Positions 1 through 8,259 of a DNA stretch of 52,416 nt are shown in pieces. The notes under the pieces were generated by a model. It did no database searches. It was not told where the DNA came from and saw only the letters and a list, made by a program, of their open reading frames with translations. The stretch's first letter is position 1; the number at the start of each line of letters is the position of its first letter. The translations under genes and the position numbers were made by a program. The stretch is from Clostridiales bacterium (GTDB lineage: Bacteria; Bacillota; Clostridia; Christensenellales; CAG-138): positions 1-52,416 of the forward strand of contig JAILRE010000014.1 in assembly GCA_024698505.1 (NCBI GenBank), given 5' to 3'.

Positions 1-137
1 GTCTCAAAAGTGGAGATTTTTGTGCCGGGCAAGGCGAAAAGCGCAGGAATACCCGTTAGCCGTCTTCCGAGCATTTTTAACGCAGCACGGCGCAAAAAGA
101 TACCTTTTGAGGCTGTTTATCCTTAAGTGAATGCGCC
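1..137. repeat. Dispersed palindromic intergenic repeat, copy 1
   Basis: This 137-bp block matches 1668-1804 without gaps. There are seven mismatches, at position 11 and at 75-80, so about 95% identity. Its two arms are imperfect inverted repeats: GTCTCAAAAG near the left edge answers CTTTTGAGGC at about 104-113, and TTTTTGTGCC answers GGCGCAAAAA. The unit could therefore fold into a long hairpin. It ends in TCCTTAAGTGAATGCGCC (120-137), which occurs inverted at 1547-1564. It starts at the window edge, so its left limit is unknown. It has no coding potential and resembles a MITE or REP-like element. It lies just downstream of the transporter gene on the minus strand and could end its transcript. 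Confidence 0.85.
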
Positions 138-167
138 CAATACTCCGCCTGCTTATTTTTTTGCTCT

Positions 168-1010
168 TTACAGATTCAGCAGCACCAGCGATATTATTAT
201 TATGACGAAGCCGATGAGCTTCCTGCCGCTGAGCTTCTCCTTGAAGAGGAGGAGCCCCGCGAGGGAGATCAGCACTATCGCGCCGATATTGTAGATGGGG
301 TAAGTTACGACCGCGGGTATCTGCCCGAGCGAGAGCAGAAGGCAGCGGGTGGCGAAATAGTTGGGCACGCCGATGACCGCGCCGAACGCGATATCCTTCC
401 ACGAAACGCGCTTCCCGCCGATAAGCGTTACGGCCGTCGCGAGGAAGAACGCGGTAAGGAAATTGAAGAACAGGAAGCGGTCCTTCATATCGGCGGCGCC
501 GTTCTTGTCGTAGATGTTCGCCATGGATTCGGTCATGCCGCTGACGAGGAGCAGCAGCAGGAGCAGCAGCGCCGTCCTCCTCTCGCCTCCGGCCTTGCCG
601 GGCTCGAGATAGATTATCAGTATCGCGGCCAAAGCCAGCGCGAAGCCTATTATCTGGAGCACGGTGGGCTTTTCCCCGAAGGCGGCGATAGCCATTACAG
701 CGGGTATGAGCACGCCGAGCTTCATGAATACGGAGGAAAGCATTACGCCGTTCCTGCTGATGTTGTACTTCATCAGCGTGAACGAGAGCAGATAGAGGCA
801 TCCGCTGAAAAGCCCGAGCCCCAGCGCGAAACCGAAGCCCTCCCTTACGGCAAAGGGGTTCGCCCCCCCCATGAAGAGATACGCTATCAGCGAGCAGACG
901 AAATAGTTCGCCATGAACATCGCGAAATTGTTCTTGATGTGCTTTTCGCCGAGGCGCATTATTATGGCGACCGACGAGCTTGCAAGCACCGCGAGTATCA
1001 GATAGATCAT
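168..1010 (-). CDS. EamA/DMT-family transporter
   Basis: The 280-residue protein is almost entirely hydrophobic, with about ten predicted membrane segments arranged as two EamA-like halves, as in the drug/metabolite transporter superfamily. Substrate cannot be predicted; members move metabolites, amino acids or drugs across the plasma membrane. I chose the ATG at 1010, beginning MIYLILAVLA, because a GGGGG ribosome-binding stretch lies five bases upstream. An in-frame ATG at 1043 would add eleven residues but has no visible binding site. The gene stands alone on the minus strand, transcribed toward the repeat at 1-137. It is not closely similar to the second EamA protein at 21039. The family call is firm; function beyond transport is unknown. 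Confidence 0.8.
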   Translation of the reverse strand: MIYLILAVLASSSVAIIMRLGEKHIKNNFAMFMANYFVCSLIAYLFMGGANPFAVREGFGFALGLGLFSGCLYLLSFTLMKYNISRNGVMLSSVFMKLGVLIPAVMAIAAFGEKPTVLQIIGFALALAAILIIYLEPGKAGGERRTALLLLLLLLVSGMTESMANIYDKNGAADMKDRFLFFNFLTAFFLATAVTLIGGKRVSWKDIAFGAVIGVPNYFATRCLLLSLGQIPAVVTYPIYNIGAIVLISLAGLLLFKEKLSGRKLIGFVIIIISLVLLNL

Positions 1011-1112
1011 GTTGCCCCCGATTTTCCGATAAATGTAAGACAAATGAAGTATAACACAACATCGGCCCCGTGCCCGCCCGGCAAAAAAATATATTTATTT
1101 AATATTTTACTA

Positions 1113-1141
1113 TGGACAAATGTAGGTTTTTGTGTTATAGT
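1113..1141 (+). promoter_or_regulatory. Sigma-70-type promoter for the DUF6508 gene
   Basis: A -35 TGGACA (1113-1118) and a -10 TATAGT (1136-1141) are separated by 17 bp. TGT directly precedes the -10, making it an extended element. It lies in an AT-rich stretch about 70 bp before the gene at 1209. Confidence 0.7.
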
Positions 1142-1208
1142 ATATAAAACGGTATATAAATCTTCTCTTTGATAACTATTTCGACGGAAAAGGAGGGCGT
1201 GACGACCT

Positions 1209-1517
1209 ATGGGAAGATTTGAAAAGCTGACAAAATTCATTCCCGTGCTTGACGCGGAGGATATAGGCGTCTGGATAACGGATCACGGCGCGCCCCACGT
1301 TGAGTATCAGGAGGTCGTATTCCGCCTTTGCGACGCGGTGCTCGCCTTTGCGGACGAGCATCCCGAGCTTGCGGGCGAGGGCGGGAACAAGGCGCTCTCG
1401 AACCTTGTTTTTGCGTTCGGCAGCGAGGAGAGGATCCCCGGCCTGCTGCTTGGATATCTTCTTAACGGCTCCATAACCGCCTGGCTGAAGGAACTCGAAG
1501 CGGCGGACAACGGGTAA
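1209..1517 (+). CDS. DUF6508-like small protein
   Basis: This 102-residue soluble protein opens MGRFEKLTKFIPVL and ends with GSITAWLKELEAADNG. Both ends resemble the Clostridial DUF6508 family as I recall it, whose members often start MGRFDKLTKYIP and finish with a similar helix. The middle is shorter than in typical members of about 130-140 residues. No catalytic motif is visible and no function is known. An AGGAGG site at 1191-1196 lies 12 bases before the ATG, slightly long. The gene is monocistronic, with a strong promoter upstream and a terminator at 1606. It sits between inverted copies of the repeat end at 120-137 and 1547-1564, so it may have moved with the neighbouring transporter. 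Confidence 0.65.
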   Translation: MGRFEKLTKFIPVLDAEDIGVWITDHGAPHVEYQEVVFRLCDAVLAFADEHPELAGEGGNKALSNLVFAFGSEERIPGLLLGYLLNGSITAWLKELEAADNG

Positions 1518-1546
1518 AAAGGAATATTAATAGGGCTTCCTGCAAG

Positions 1547-1564
1547 GGTGCATTCACTTAAGGA
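1547..1564. repeat. Inverted copy of the repeat end
   Basis: GGTGCATTCACTTAAGGA is the reverse complement, with one mismatch, of the 18-bp tail of both large repeat copies (120-137 and 1787-1804). The block 1547-1804 is therefore bounded by inverted ends, and so is the block 120-1564 that holds two genes. Confidence 0.7.
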
Positions 1565-1605
1565 GATGCAGGTTTTCAGCCTATAGAAACCCAATGAATA
1601 CAATA

Positions 1606-1646
1606 AGATCCGGGGATAGCGATATCCTCGGATCTTTCTTTCTTTT
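1606..1646 (+). terminator. Intrinsic terminator after the DUF6508 gene
   Basis: A 13-bp stem (1606-1618 with 1623-1635, one G-U pair) closes a GCGA tetraloop and is followed by a T-rich tract running to about 1648. The stem core AGATCCGGGGA is also used by the upp terminator at 26834-26863. Confidence 0.85.
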
Positions 1647-1667
1647 TTGGGCTAAAAACCGCGAAGC

Positions 1668-1804
1668 GTCTCAAAAGAGGAGATTTTTGTGCCGGGCAAG
1701 GCGAAAAGCGCAGGAATACCCGTTAGCCGTCTTCCGAGCATGAAAGGCGCAGCACGGCGCAAAAAGATACCTTTTGAGGCTGTTTATCCTTAAGTGAATG
1801 CGCC
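1668..1804. repeat. Dispersed palindromic intergenic repeat, copy 2
   Basis: This is the second copy of the 137-bp unit seen at 1-137, with the same orientation and length. The differences are clustered: a six-base block reads TTTTAA in copy 1 and GAAAGG here, suggesting local replacement rather than gradual drift. It lies between the convergent DUF6508 gene and YfcC-like gene, 20 bp past the latter's stop, and its palindrome could act as a bidirectional terminator. Confidence 0.85.
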
Positions 1805-1824
1805 AAAAAGCCCTTTTTTTGCGT

Positions 1825-3258
1825 TCAGTATTTTATCACTATGCCGAGTATTATGAAGAGTATCACGAGCGCGAGGTTCGCGGCGAACAGCGGCGCGGAT
1901 TTCTTCACCCATTTGAAATAATCGACCTCTATCATGGAAAGGCTTATCAGCAGCACGGGCGAAGTGGGGAAAAGCACGTTGGTGTAGCCGTCCGCAAAGG
2001 TGTAGATCAGCACCAGCATCTGTTTGGTAAGGCCCACGTTGACGACCGTCAGCATGCCCATAACGAGTATAGCCTTCGCCGTGGAGGAGGAGATGAAGAA
2101 CTCCAGCACGAGTATTATCGCGTACAGCACGAGCGCGATAATGAATATGTTCCTGCCCTCGACAACGTTGTTTATCTGATCGACGATGGTGGGCATTATG
2201 GAGCCTTCGTCGAATATGTACTTGATGGAGGAGGCCAGCGCTATGAACAGTATCGTGGGCAGGGCCCCCGTAATGCCCTTTAGGAAGCTCTTCATGACCT
2301 GCCCGAATTTGCCCGAGCTTATTACGCCCGCGAGTATTCCGAATACCAGGAAGTACGCTATAAGCACGACGACCGTGTAATCGCGGAGCGCGGACAGCGC
2401 CGAGCAGGTGATGAGTATAGCAAGGCAGACGAGCAGGAATACGACGTAGGTGAGCTTCGTCCTTCTCTCGGCCTTAGCGTCCCCCGCCTCGGCCTCGGCC
2501 TCGTTCCGGGCGGCGCGGAGCTTTTCATCGTGAGCGAGCGTCAGCGAGGAGGCGGGATCCTTCAGAAGCTTCCTGACGTAGAGGAATATGAACCCAAGCA
2601 GCAGGAAGTACATCACTATGAATATCAGCACCCTGTAGAGTATGTGCTCCATGGGGTTGGCGCCGATAATGCTTGATGCGAGGAGCACCGTGAAGGGATT
2701 GGTTATCGCGCTCGCGAAGCCGAAGCCGCAGGCGATTATGCTGACGAGGAAGCCGGTGAACGAGTCGAATCCCACGAGCACGCAGAGCGCGGTGACTATC
2801 GGGAGCATTGTGAGCATCTCCTCGAACTGGCCGAGGAACGCGCCGAAGCACATGAAAACGAGCGTTATCGCGGCAAGGAGGAGCTTTCGCCTTGTTTTGA
2901 ACCTCTCCGCGACCGCGCCGACGAGCGCCCTTATGCCGCCGACGTCGTTCATTACCTGGAACGCCGCGAATATGACGAGCAGGAAGAGCGAGAGCATGAT
3001 AAGCGTGAGCCCGTTATCCGAAAAGAATACGAGTATCGGCGCAAGCAGGCCCTTATGGATGGGTATGCCCGACGCGCCTTCGAGCCTCGTATAGGCGAGA
3101 TAATCGGGGCTGCCGTCGGGAAGCGCGCCGAAGGTCCCCTTCGGGATGACGTAGGTCAGCACTATCGCGGCGATCATCAGCGCGAACAGCAGCGCGGTCA
3201 CCTGCAGGAAGGTCTTCGTCGACAGATCGACGAGTGCCCTTTCATTCTGCTTTTTCAT
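1825..3258 (-). CDS. YfcC/DcuC-like C4-dicarboxylate-type carrier
   Basis: The 477-residue protein has about twelve membrane segments, with a hydrophilic, Ala/Glu/Lys-rich cytoplasmic loop around residues 240-265. The N-terminal region with YVIPKGTF and the later AFLGQFEEMLTMLPI and ITNPFTVLLA stretches match the YfcC family of ion-coupled anaerobic carriers (DcuC superfamily). Substrates in this family are poorly defined; dicarboxylates or peptide-derived compounds are suggested. The start overlaps the preceding acyltransferase gene by 17 bases, so the two are probably translationally coupled. An AAAGGA site lies about ten bases before the ATG. The transcript runs out into the palindromic repeat at 1668-1804, its likely end. 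Confidence 0.8.
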   Translation of the reverse strand: MKKQNERALVDLSTKTFLQVTALLFALMIAAIVLTYVIPKGTFGALPDGSPDYLAYTRLEGASGIPIHKGLLAPILVFFSDNGLTLIMLSLFLLVIFAAFQVMNDVGGIRALVGAVAERFKTRRKLLLAAITLVFMCFGAFLGQFEEMLTMLPIVTALCVLVGFDSFTGFLVSIIACGFGFASAITNPFTVLLASSIIGANPMEHILYRVLIFIVMYFLLLGFIFLYVRKLLKDPASSLTLAHDEKLRAARNEAEAEAGDAKAERRTKLTYVVFLLVCLAILITCSALSALRDYTVVVLIAYFLVFGILAGVISSGKFGQVMKSFLKGITGALPTILFIALASSIKYIFDEGSIMPTIVDQINNVVEGRNIFIIALVLYAIILVLEFFISSSTAKAILVMGMLTVVNVGLTKQMLVLIYTFADGYTNVLFPTSPVLLISLSMIEVDYFKWVKKSAPLFAANLALVILFIILGIVIKY

Positions 3259-5137
3259 TGCAAGCCGTCCTTTCTTGTGATATTTGGCGGTTTTCAGTCT
3301 TCAGTTCCTCCATGAGATCGACCATCAGCGCCCATCTTACGACCTGACGCCTGTTTTCCTTGGGATAGAAATAGTAGAGCCTGTCCTCGTGATAGACCTC
3401 GAACTCCTCATTGCAGGAGAAGGGCAGCGCGGGCAGCATCGAGAGGGGGATCGTGAACCCATCCGTATCCCGGCGGTAGGAGAGCCCTTCCTTTGAAAGG
3501 CGGCAGAAGCCCGTTTCCTTCGTCCTGAACCGGCCTTTTTCGCTGAATATCACCGTGTCGACCGCTATCTCGCCGAGGCCGAGATCGGGCTTTTCAAGCT
3601 CGGCAAGCTCCAGCTTCTTTATTACGTCATAATAGTTCGCTATCGTTCCCGGAGCCTCCGTAAAGCGGTAATGCTCGTCAATATGCCATTCGGCGCCGCA
3701 GCTTTCGCAGACGAGCGAGTTCCCCCGCCCCTTCGTGGAATACAGCCCGCCGCATTTTATGCAGCGGTACAGCACGTTCTCGAGCCCCTTCGCCTTATCC
3801 TTCTGCGGGAACAGAGCCTCGTTCGTTTCGGATTCGTCGTAATAAAGCGCGCTGTCAATGAGGCGGTCAAGCTCCTCCTCCGAGAGGGCCTTCGCCTCCT
3901 CCTTTTTTATTATCCTTTCGGCGCGGACGGTGATATCCGTCCTGTAGAAGCGCTTCCTCCACTTGGGGTTTGCGAAATACGCGCCCTCTATGCGGGCGAC
4001 GAGTATGTCCACGCCGAGCTTCTTATAGAAGCCCGCGCTCTTTTCGACTATCGGGTATGCCCTTCCCGTGAGCGAGAGCCGCCCCTCCGGGAAAACGGCG
4101 ACGGGATAGCCCTCCTTTACGGCGCGGAATATGGCGCGGGGAGCCGTGAAATCGACGTTGAAGAGCCTCTTTGATATAAAGCCCGCCTTCTTTGCGAGCT
4201 TCCTTATCACGGGATAGGAGATTATATGCCTGTTGACGACGTAGGCGGGGTTCGCGTCCTTCAGCAGCCTCTTCAGATAATAGAAATCATAGAACGAGCC
4301 GTGATTGCAGAGCACGACGAACGGGCCTTTCAGCTCCTTAACGCCCCCGTCGTCCGTATGGAGCCTCTGCCGCCTTCCGCGAAGGAGCCCCGCTATGCGG
4401 AAGAACGCCGAGTAGACGGGCGAATCGGGCGTACCGTCGTTCTCCTTGAAATAGAATTTGTCGAGGAAGAGTATGAGGCAGACGAACAGAACCGCCGCGA
4501 GCAGTACGATTATCAGTATAAGCAGCGGCAGGGGCAGATCGCGGGCTATGAAGTATTTGGTGGCGGCGCCCATGAGGTTGGAGGTGACTATCGACGGGAT
4601 AACGCCCGTCGCCACGGTGAGTATGTATCTGCCGTATTTGAGCTTCGTTCGGCTCCCGTAATAGCAGATGGCCCCGAACGGGATGAGCGGCATTATGAAC
4701 AGGAAATACAAAAGAAGCACGGCGGAACGCTCCTTCTTGGAGCTTGCCGCGAGCTTCTCTATCCTCTCTTCGTTTTTGGACTCCCTGTCGCCCTTAAACC
4801 CCAGCGCCCTGACGAGCAGGAAAATAATGGTAGCGCCGAGGCAGATGCCCGCGTCGCAGAGCAGTATGGCGATATAGAAGGGGTAGCTCATCCCGCTGGA
4901 GATCTGTATGAATTCCGCGGGTATGAACACGACTACCATCTGCAGCGCCTCGACCAGTATAACCGTCAGAAAGCCCAGAACTCCCTTGGAGACGAGCAGC
5001 TCCTTCGCGCCGTCAAGGTCGTTCGCTATCTCCAGCTTAACGTAGGGGATGAGGATATCCTTGAGGAATAACGCGAAGAGCGCGATCACCGCCGCGAGCG
5101 AGAGAGCGATTATGAGTTTTTCGGTCGAACGCTTCAT
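3242..5137 (-). CDS. VTT-domain / PlsC acyltransferase / zinc-ribbon fusion
   Basis: This 631-residue protein joins three parts. Residues 1-225 form a DedA/VTT-type membrane domain, a family that includes lipid scramblases. Residues about 265-430 form a PlsC-type glycerolipid acyltransferase, with the catalytic H-x4-D pair at H279 and D284 (NHGSFYD) and the acceptor-binding FPEGR at 349-353. Residues 459-480 hold a zinc ribbon of two CxxC pairs (C459/C462, C477/C480), followed by an uncharacterised C-terminal domain. The likely reaction is acyl transfer to a lysophospholipid at the membrane, perhaps linked to lipid flipping; the coupling is my inference. Its own promoter lies at 5201-5229, and its 3' end overlaps the carrier gene by 17 bases. 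The individual domains are clear; the true substrate is not. Confidence 0.8.
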   Translation of the reverse strand: MKRSTEKLIIALSLAAVIALFALFLKDILIPYVKLEIANDLDGAKELLVSKGVLGFLTVILVEALQMVVVFIPAEFIQISSGMSYPFYIAILLCDAGICLGATIIFLLVRALGFKGDRESKNEERIEKLAASSKKERSAVLLLYFLFIMPLIPFGAICYYGSRTKLKYGRYILTVATGVIPSIVTSNLMGAATKYFIARDLPLPLLILIIVLLAAVLFVCLILFLDKFYFKENDGTPDSPVYSAFFRIAGLLRGRRQRLHTDDGGVKELKGPFVVLCNHGSFYDFYYLKRLLKDANPAYVVNRHIISYPVIRKLAKKAGFISKRLFNVDFTAPRAIFRAVKEGYPVAVFPEGRLSLTGRAYPIVEKSAGFYKKLGVDILVARIEGAYFANPKWRKRFYRTDITVRAERIIKKEEAKALSEEELDRLIDSALYYDESETNEALFPQKDKAKGLENVLYRCIKCGGLYSTKGRGNSLVCESCGAEWHIDEHYRFTEAPGTIANYYDVIKKLELAELEKPDLGLGEIAVDTVIFSEKGRFRTKETGFCRLSKEGLSYRRDTDGFTIPLSMLPALPFSCNEEFEVYHEDRLYYFYPKENRRQVVRWALMVDLMEELKTENRQISQERTACNEKAE

Positions 5138-5200
5138 AGGCAGCCCCGTCGGGTTAAAATAAAACGCCGCGGCATCCGGGCGGCGCCTCTGTTGAAATAT

Positions 5201-5229
5201 ATTATAGCATCACTATGCCTTTATTGCAA
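5201..5229 (-). promoter_or_regulatory. Promoter for the acyltransferase-carrier operon
   Basis: On the minus strand, -35 TTGCAA (5224-5229) and -10 TATAAT (5201-5206) are 17 bp apart, with TGC forming an extended -10. It lies just past the stop of the upstream YczE-like gene. A GC-rich hairpin can form in the leader at about 5165-5188. Confidence 0.75.
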
Positions 5230-5252
5230 CCTGAAAGAAATAAAACGGACGC

Positions 5253-5939
5253 TCATCTGCCGAAAAAGCCGCGCAGGGGAAGCGCGTCGCGGAATTCGAA
5301 AGCCCTATCCATGAGCGAGGAGACGAGCCCTATCAGCGGCCCGTTCACGAGCGCGCAGACGATCGTCCCTATCTTCACGCCCTCGAACCTGCCGAAGCCG
5401 AAGAATATGAACGAGAGCGCGACTCCGACGGCGCAGCTCACGATATCGTACACGGTCTTGACGGCGGCCGTCTTCGCGCCGAGCTTTTCCGCGATCTCCT
5501 TGACGAAGAGCTCGTACGCCTCGGGTATGAGATACGTCTTGAAGAAGAACGCCACGCCCACTGAGCAAAGCGCGAGCCCCGCGGCGTAGAATACCAGCCT
5601 CATAGCGAATCCCGCGATAGGGATGCGCGCGGCAAGACTCATGAACAGATCGAGCGTGAAGCCGTAGATCACCGCGGTCGCGAACGAAAATAGATACGCC
5701 CTCTTGAACCTGCGCATGACGAGCGCGAGAAGGAGTATCAAAAAAGCCTGAAAAACGTATTCGGAGGTGCCGAAGGTATAGAAGGCGGCGCTCTGCGAGA
5801 GCTTTAGATGGATAAGGTACGCCGGAGCCACGACCATGGATATGCCAAGATCGGCCCTCTCCATGAACGCGGTGCCGAGGGCGAGGAACAACAGCCCCGC
5901 TATATAGGCGGCCTCGGTGTAAAAAACGGGCTTTTTCAT
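5253..5939 (-). CDS. DUF6198 / YczE-like membrane protein
   Basis: The 228-residue protein has five or six hydrophobic segments. Near the N-terminus is the pattern GTAFMERADLGISMVVAPAY, which fits the YczE/YitT-like integral membrane proteins annotated as DUF6198. Function is unknown. Its ATG overlaps the stop of the preceding exported-protein gene as ATGA (5936-5939), so translation of the two is coupled. No terminator is visible before the next gene, whose promoter begins within 50 bases of this stop. Confidence 0.7.
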   Translation of the reverse strand: MKKPVFYTEAAYIAGLLFLALGTAFMERADLGISMVVAPAYLIHLKLSQSAAFYTFGTSEYVFQAFLILLLALVMRRFKRAYLFSFATAVIYGFTLDLFMSLAARIPIAGFAMRLVFYAAGLALCSVGVAFFFKTYLIPEAYELFVKEIAEKLGAKTAAVKTVYDIVSCAVGVALSFIFFGFGRFEGVKIGTIVCALVNGPLIGLVSSLMDRAFEFRDALPLRGFFGR

Positions 5940-6919
5940 TCCTGCTCCCCCGCCTCCGCGGCGGCCATCGCCTCACGGAGCTTGGAGGCGAAACGCCTCA
6001 GATCGTTCACGTCGCGCATGGCGTCGTTGTAATAGGGGTGGTAGATCGTGTTGCCTATCACCTGGACGTAGCCCTCGTAGGGGTTCACGGCGAAGCGGTA
6101 TCCGCTTTTCGCGTCCTCGCTCCTTATAAGGAAGAACACGTAAACTCCGCCCTCCTTGGGATAGGTCTCGGGCGGGGCCTCGACCGTCTTGGGCGTTAGA
6201 TCGACGGCGTTTATTACGGGGCGCGCGGAATAGGGCGATATCACGACATCTATCTTATCGCCGTATTTCATGCCGGAGTAAAGCCCGTTTTCGATCTTGA
6301 CCCGAAGGAATACCTGATCTATCGTGCCTATCGTGCTCTCCCCCCGGAGGGTGGACCGGCAGAGCGTTTCCTTCGGCCCGACGGACTTTATAACCCGCCC
6401 TATCACGATCTCGTCGCAGGCATTGACGAGCTCGTCGAATCTTTCGTAAAAGAAGCTCTGCGCGGGTACGGCGAGTATCTTCTGCTGACGCTCTATATCC
6501 TTGATGATGCTGTCGATCGTGCAGACGCGGTCCTCCGCGGTGATGGCGTTGTCCTCTATCGCAAAGAGCGCGCCGGGGATGAGCTCCTTGCCCTCATCCG
6601 CGTCCCTCAGGTACGCAAGATACAGCGCGCCGGGGACGGCTTCCTCGCGGAGCACTATGACGGAGCCCGAGGGCTCGTTCCCCGCAAGCACGGTCTCCAC
6701 CTTGAATCTGGACGTGAAAACGCCGTTTTCGTCCGCCTTCGAGCGCGCGCAGGAGCAGATGAGTATGCTCTCCGCCTCGCGGTAAAGCACGCTGATGGAG
6801 GCGGGCGGCGGGTTCTCGTCGGGCTCGGTTCGCCTGTTGGGGAGAGGCAGACGCACGGCGACCGTGCCCAGTATGAGCACGGCAAGCAGCGCGGCAAGTA
6901 TCTTTTTGACAACGGACAT
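5936..6919 (-). CDS. Exported protein of unknown function with an internal duplication
   Basis: The 327-residue protein starts with a basic N-terminus and a hydrophobic helix (about residues 6-24) without a lipobox cysteine, so it is secreted or membrane-anchored. The rest is soluble. Two stretches look related: about residues 44-125 (a SILICS strand, then a VETVLAGNE turn, then YLAYL) and about 165-270 (EIVIGRVI, then VKIENGLYSG, then YVFFLI). This suggests two copies of one beta-rich domain. I do not recognise the family. It is the first gene of a two-gene minus-strand operon with the YczE-like gene, read from the promoter at 6963-6991. Confidence 0.6.
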   Translation of the reverse strand: MSVVKKILAALLAVLILGTVAVRLPLPNRRTEPDENPPPASISVLYREAESILICSCARSKADENGVFTSRFKVETVLAGNEPSGSVIVLREEAVPGALYLAYLRDADEGKELIPGALFAIEDNAITAEDRVCTIDSIIKDIERQQKILAVPAQSFFYERFDELVNACDEIVIGRVIKSVGPKETLCRSTLRGESTIGTIDQVFLRVKIENGLYSGMKYGDKIDVVISPYSARPVINAVDLTPKTVEAPPETYPKEGGVYVFFLIRSEDAKSGYRFAVNPYEGYVQVIGNTIYHPYYNDAMRDVNDLRRFASKLREAMAAAEAGEQE

Positions 6920-6962
6920 AGTGCCTTCTCCCGACGGTATGACCCGGATCCTGTTTTTTCAT

Positions 6963-6991
6963 ATTATAGCATACGGAAAATAAACCTACAA
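6963..6991 (-). promoter_or_regulatory. Promoter for the exported-protein/YczE operon
   Basis: On the minus strand, -35 TTGTAG (6986-6991) and -10 TATAAT (6963-6968) are 17 bp apart, with an extended TGC. It is divergent from the galK promoter; the two -35 elements are only six bases apart, so one regulator could affect both. Confidence 0.7.
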
Positions 6992-6997
6992 GCTTAT

Positions 6998-7025
6998 TTG
7001 ATTTGACCGGATACCGTGATATAAT
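6998..7025 (+). promoter_or_regulatory. Promoter for galK
   Basis: -35 TTGATT (6998-7003) and -10 TATAAT (7020-7025) are 16 bp apart, with an extended TGA. A start near 7032 leaves a 30-base leader to the ATG at 7063. Confidence 0.7.
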
Positions 7026-7062
7026 AAGGGGTAACGAACCGAAAACCCGGGAGGTACGCCCC

Positions 7063-8259
7063 ATGAACGATATCGAAAACAGGCTTTACAGCGCATTCAT
7101 AAAGGACTTCGGCCGCGCACCGGAGATATTGGAATTCGCCCCCGGCAGGGTGAACCTGATAGGCGAGCATATTGATTACAACGGAGGCAGGGTGCTCCCC
7201 TGCTCCCTCTCGATAGGCACTTACGCCGCCGCCTCGAAAAGCGAGGACGGCGTTATCCGCCTCGCCTCCGTCGATATGGAGGGCGAAGCATGTGAATGCG
7301 GCATGGACGAGCTGAAAGCCCTCCCCTGCGAGCCTGCGGCATTTGAAGGCTTCGGGTGGGCGGCATACCCCCTCGGAGTCGCAAAAAAGCTCACGGAAAA
7401 GGGCTTCCTGCTCGGCGGCTTTGAAATGACCGTCTGCGGCAACCTTCCAAGGGGCTCGGGGCTTTCCTCCTCCGCCTCGCTGGAGGTTTTGACCTGCGCG
7501 GTGCTGCGGGATCTTTTCGGCCTCTCGCTCGACGGCGTGACGGCATCGCTCGTTTCGCTTGAAGCCGAGCGCGACTGCGCGGGGGTGAACTGCGGCATAA
7601 TGGATCAGTTCGTCTGCGCGAACGGCAGAAAAAACGCCGCGCTGCTCCTCGATACGAACACCCTCGAATACGGGTATTTCCCTTTCGATCTCGGGGACTA
7701 CCGGCTCCTCATAATGAACACCAACAAGCCAAGAAGGCTCGCGGATTCCAAATACAACGAAAGAAGGAGCGAATGCGAAAGCGCGCTCGGGTTGATCGGC
7801 AAATGCTTCGATCCCGAAAAGACGAGCCTCTGCGGGCTTACCCCCGAGGAGTTCGACTCCGTTTCCCGGCTGCTTCCCGAACCGCTCGTCCGCCGCGCAC
7901 GCCACGCCGTTTCCGAGAACCGCCGCGTAACTCTGGCGGCGGAAGCCCTGAAGGCCGGGAACGCGCGCGAGCTCGGCAGGCTGCTCGACGCCTCGCACGA
8001 TTCCCTGAGGGACGATTACGAGGTCACGGGAAGGGAGCTCGATTCCATCGTTAACGCCGCGAGGAAGCAGGAGGGCGTACTCGGCGCGAGGATGACCGGC
8101 GCGGGCTTCGGAGGCTGCGCGATAGCGCTCGTCTCCCGCGAATGCGCCGAGGCGGCCAAGGCGGGCATTACCGCGCTCTACAAGGCCGAAACGGGCTACG
8201 ACTGCGAGATCTACGCCGTTGAAACGGGCGACTCCCCCTTTGGAAGGGAGACGCGATAA
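7063..8259 (+). CDS. galK: Galactokinase
   Basis: This is a GHMP-family kinase of 398 residues that phosphorylates alpha-D-galactose at C1 with ATP, the first committed step of the Leloir pathway. The galactokinase signature GRVNLIGEHIDYNGG is at residues 28-42, the ATP-binding GHMP motif LPRGSGLSSSAS at 128-139, the catalytic Asp in GIMDQ at 181, and the third motif MTGAGFGG at 344-351. The ATG at 7063 is preceded by GGGAGG eight bases upstream; an in-frame ATG at 7003 lies inside the promoter and is rejected. No galT or galE is nearby. The downstream lipoprotein gene begins directly at the stop codon, so the two share a transcript that ends at 9406-9436. Confidence 0.95.
   Translation: MNDIENRLYSAFIKDFGRAPEILEFAPGRVNLIGEHIDYNGGRVLPCSLSIGTYAAASKSEDGVIRLASVDMEGEACECGMDELKALPCEPAAFEGFGWAAYPLGVAKKLTEKGFLLGGFEMTVCGNLPRGSGLSSSASLEVLTCAVLRDLFGLSLDGVTASLVSLEAERDCAGVNCGIMDQFVCANGRKNAALLLDTNTLEYGYFPFDLGDYRLLIMNTNKPRRLADSKYNERRSECESALGLIGKCFDPEKTSLCGLTPEEFDSVSRLLPEPLVRRARHAVSENRRVTLAAEALKAGNARELGRLLDASHDSLRDDYEVTGRELDSIVNAARKQEGVLGARMTGAGFGGCAIALVSRECAEAAKAGITALYKAETGYDCEIYAVETGDSPFGRETR

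Noticed and set aside
6994-7998. Minus-strand open frame of 334 residues opposite galK
   Set aside because: galK is certain on the plus strand. The antisense frame has no start signal and crosses the divergent promoter region.
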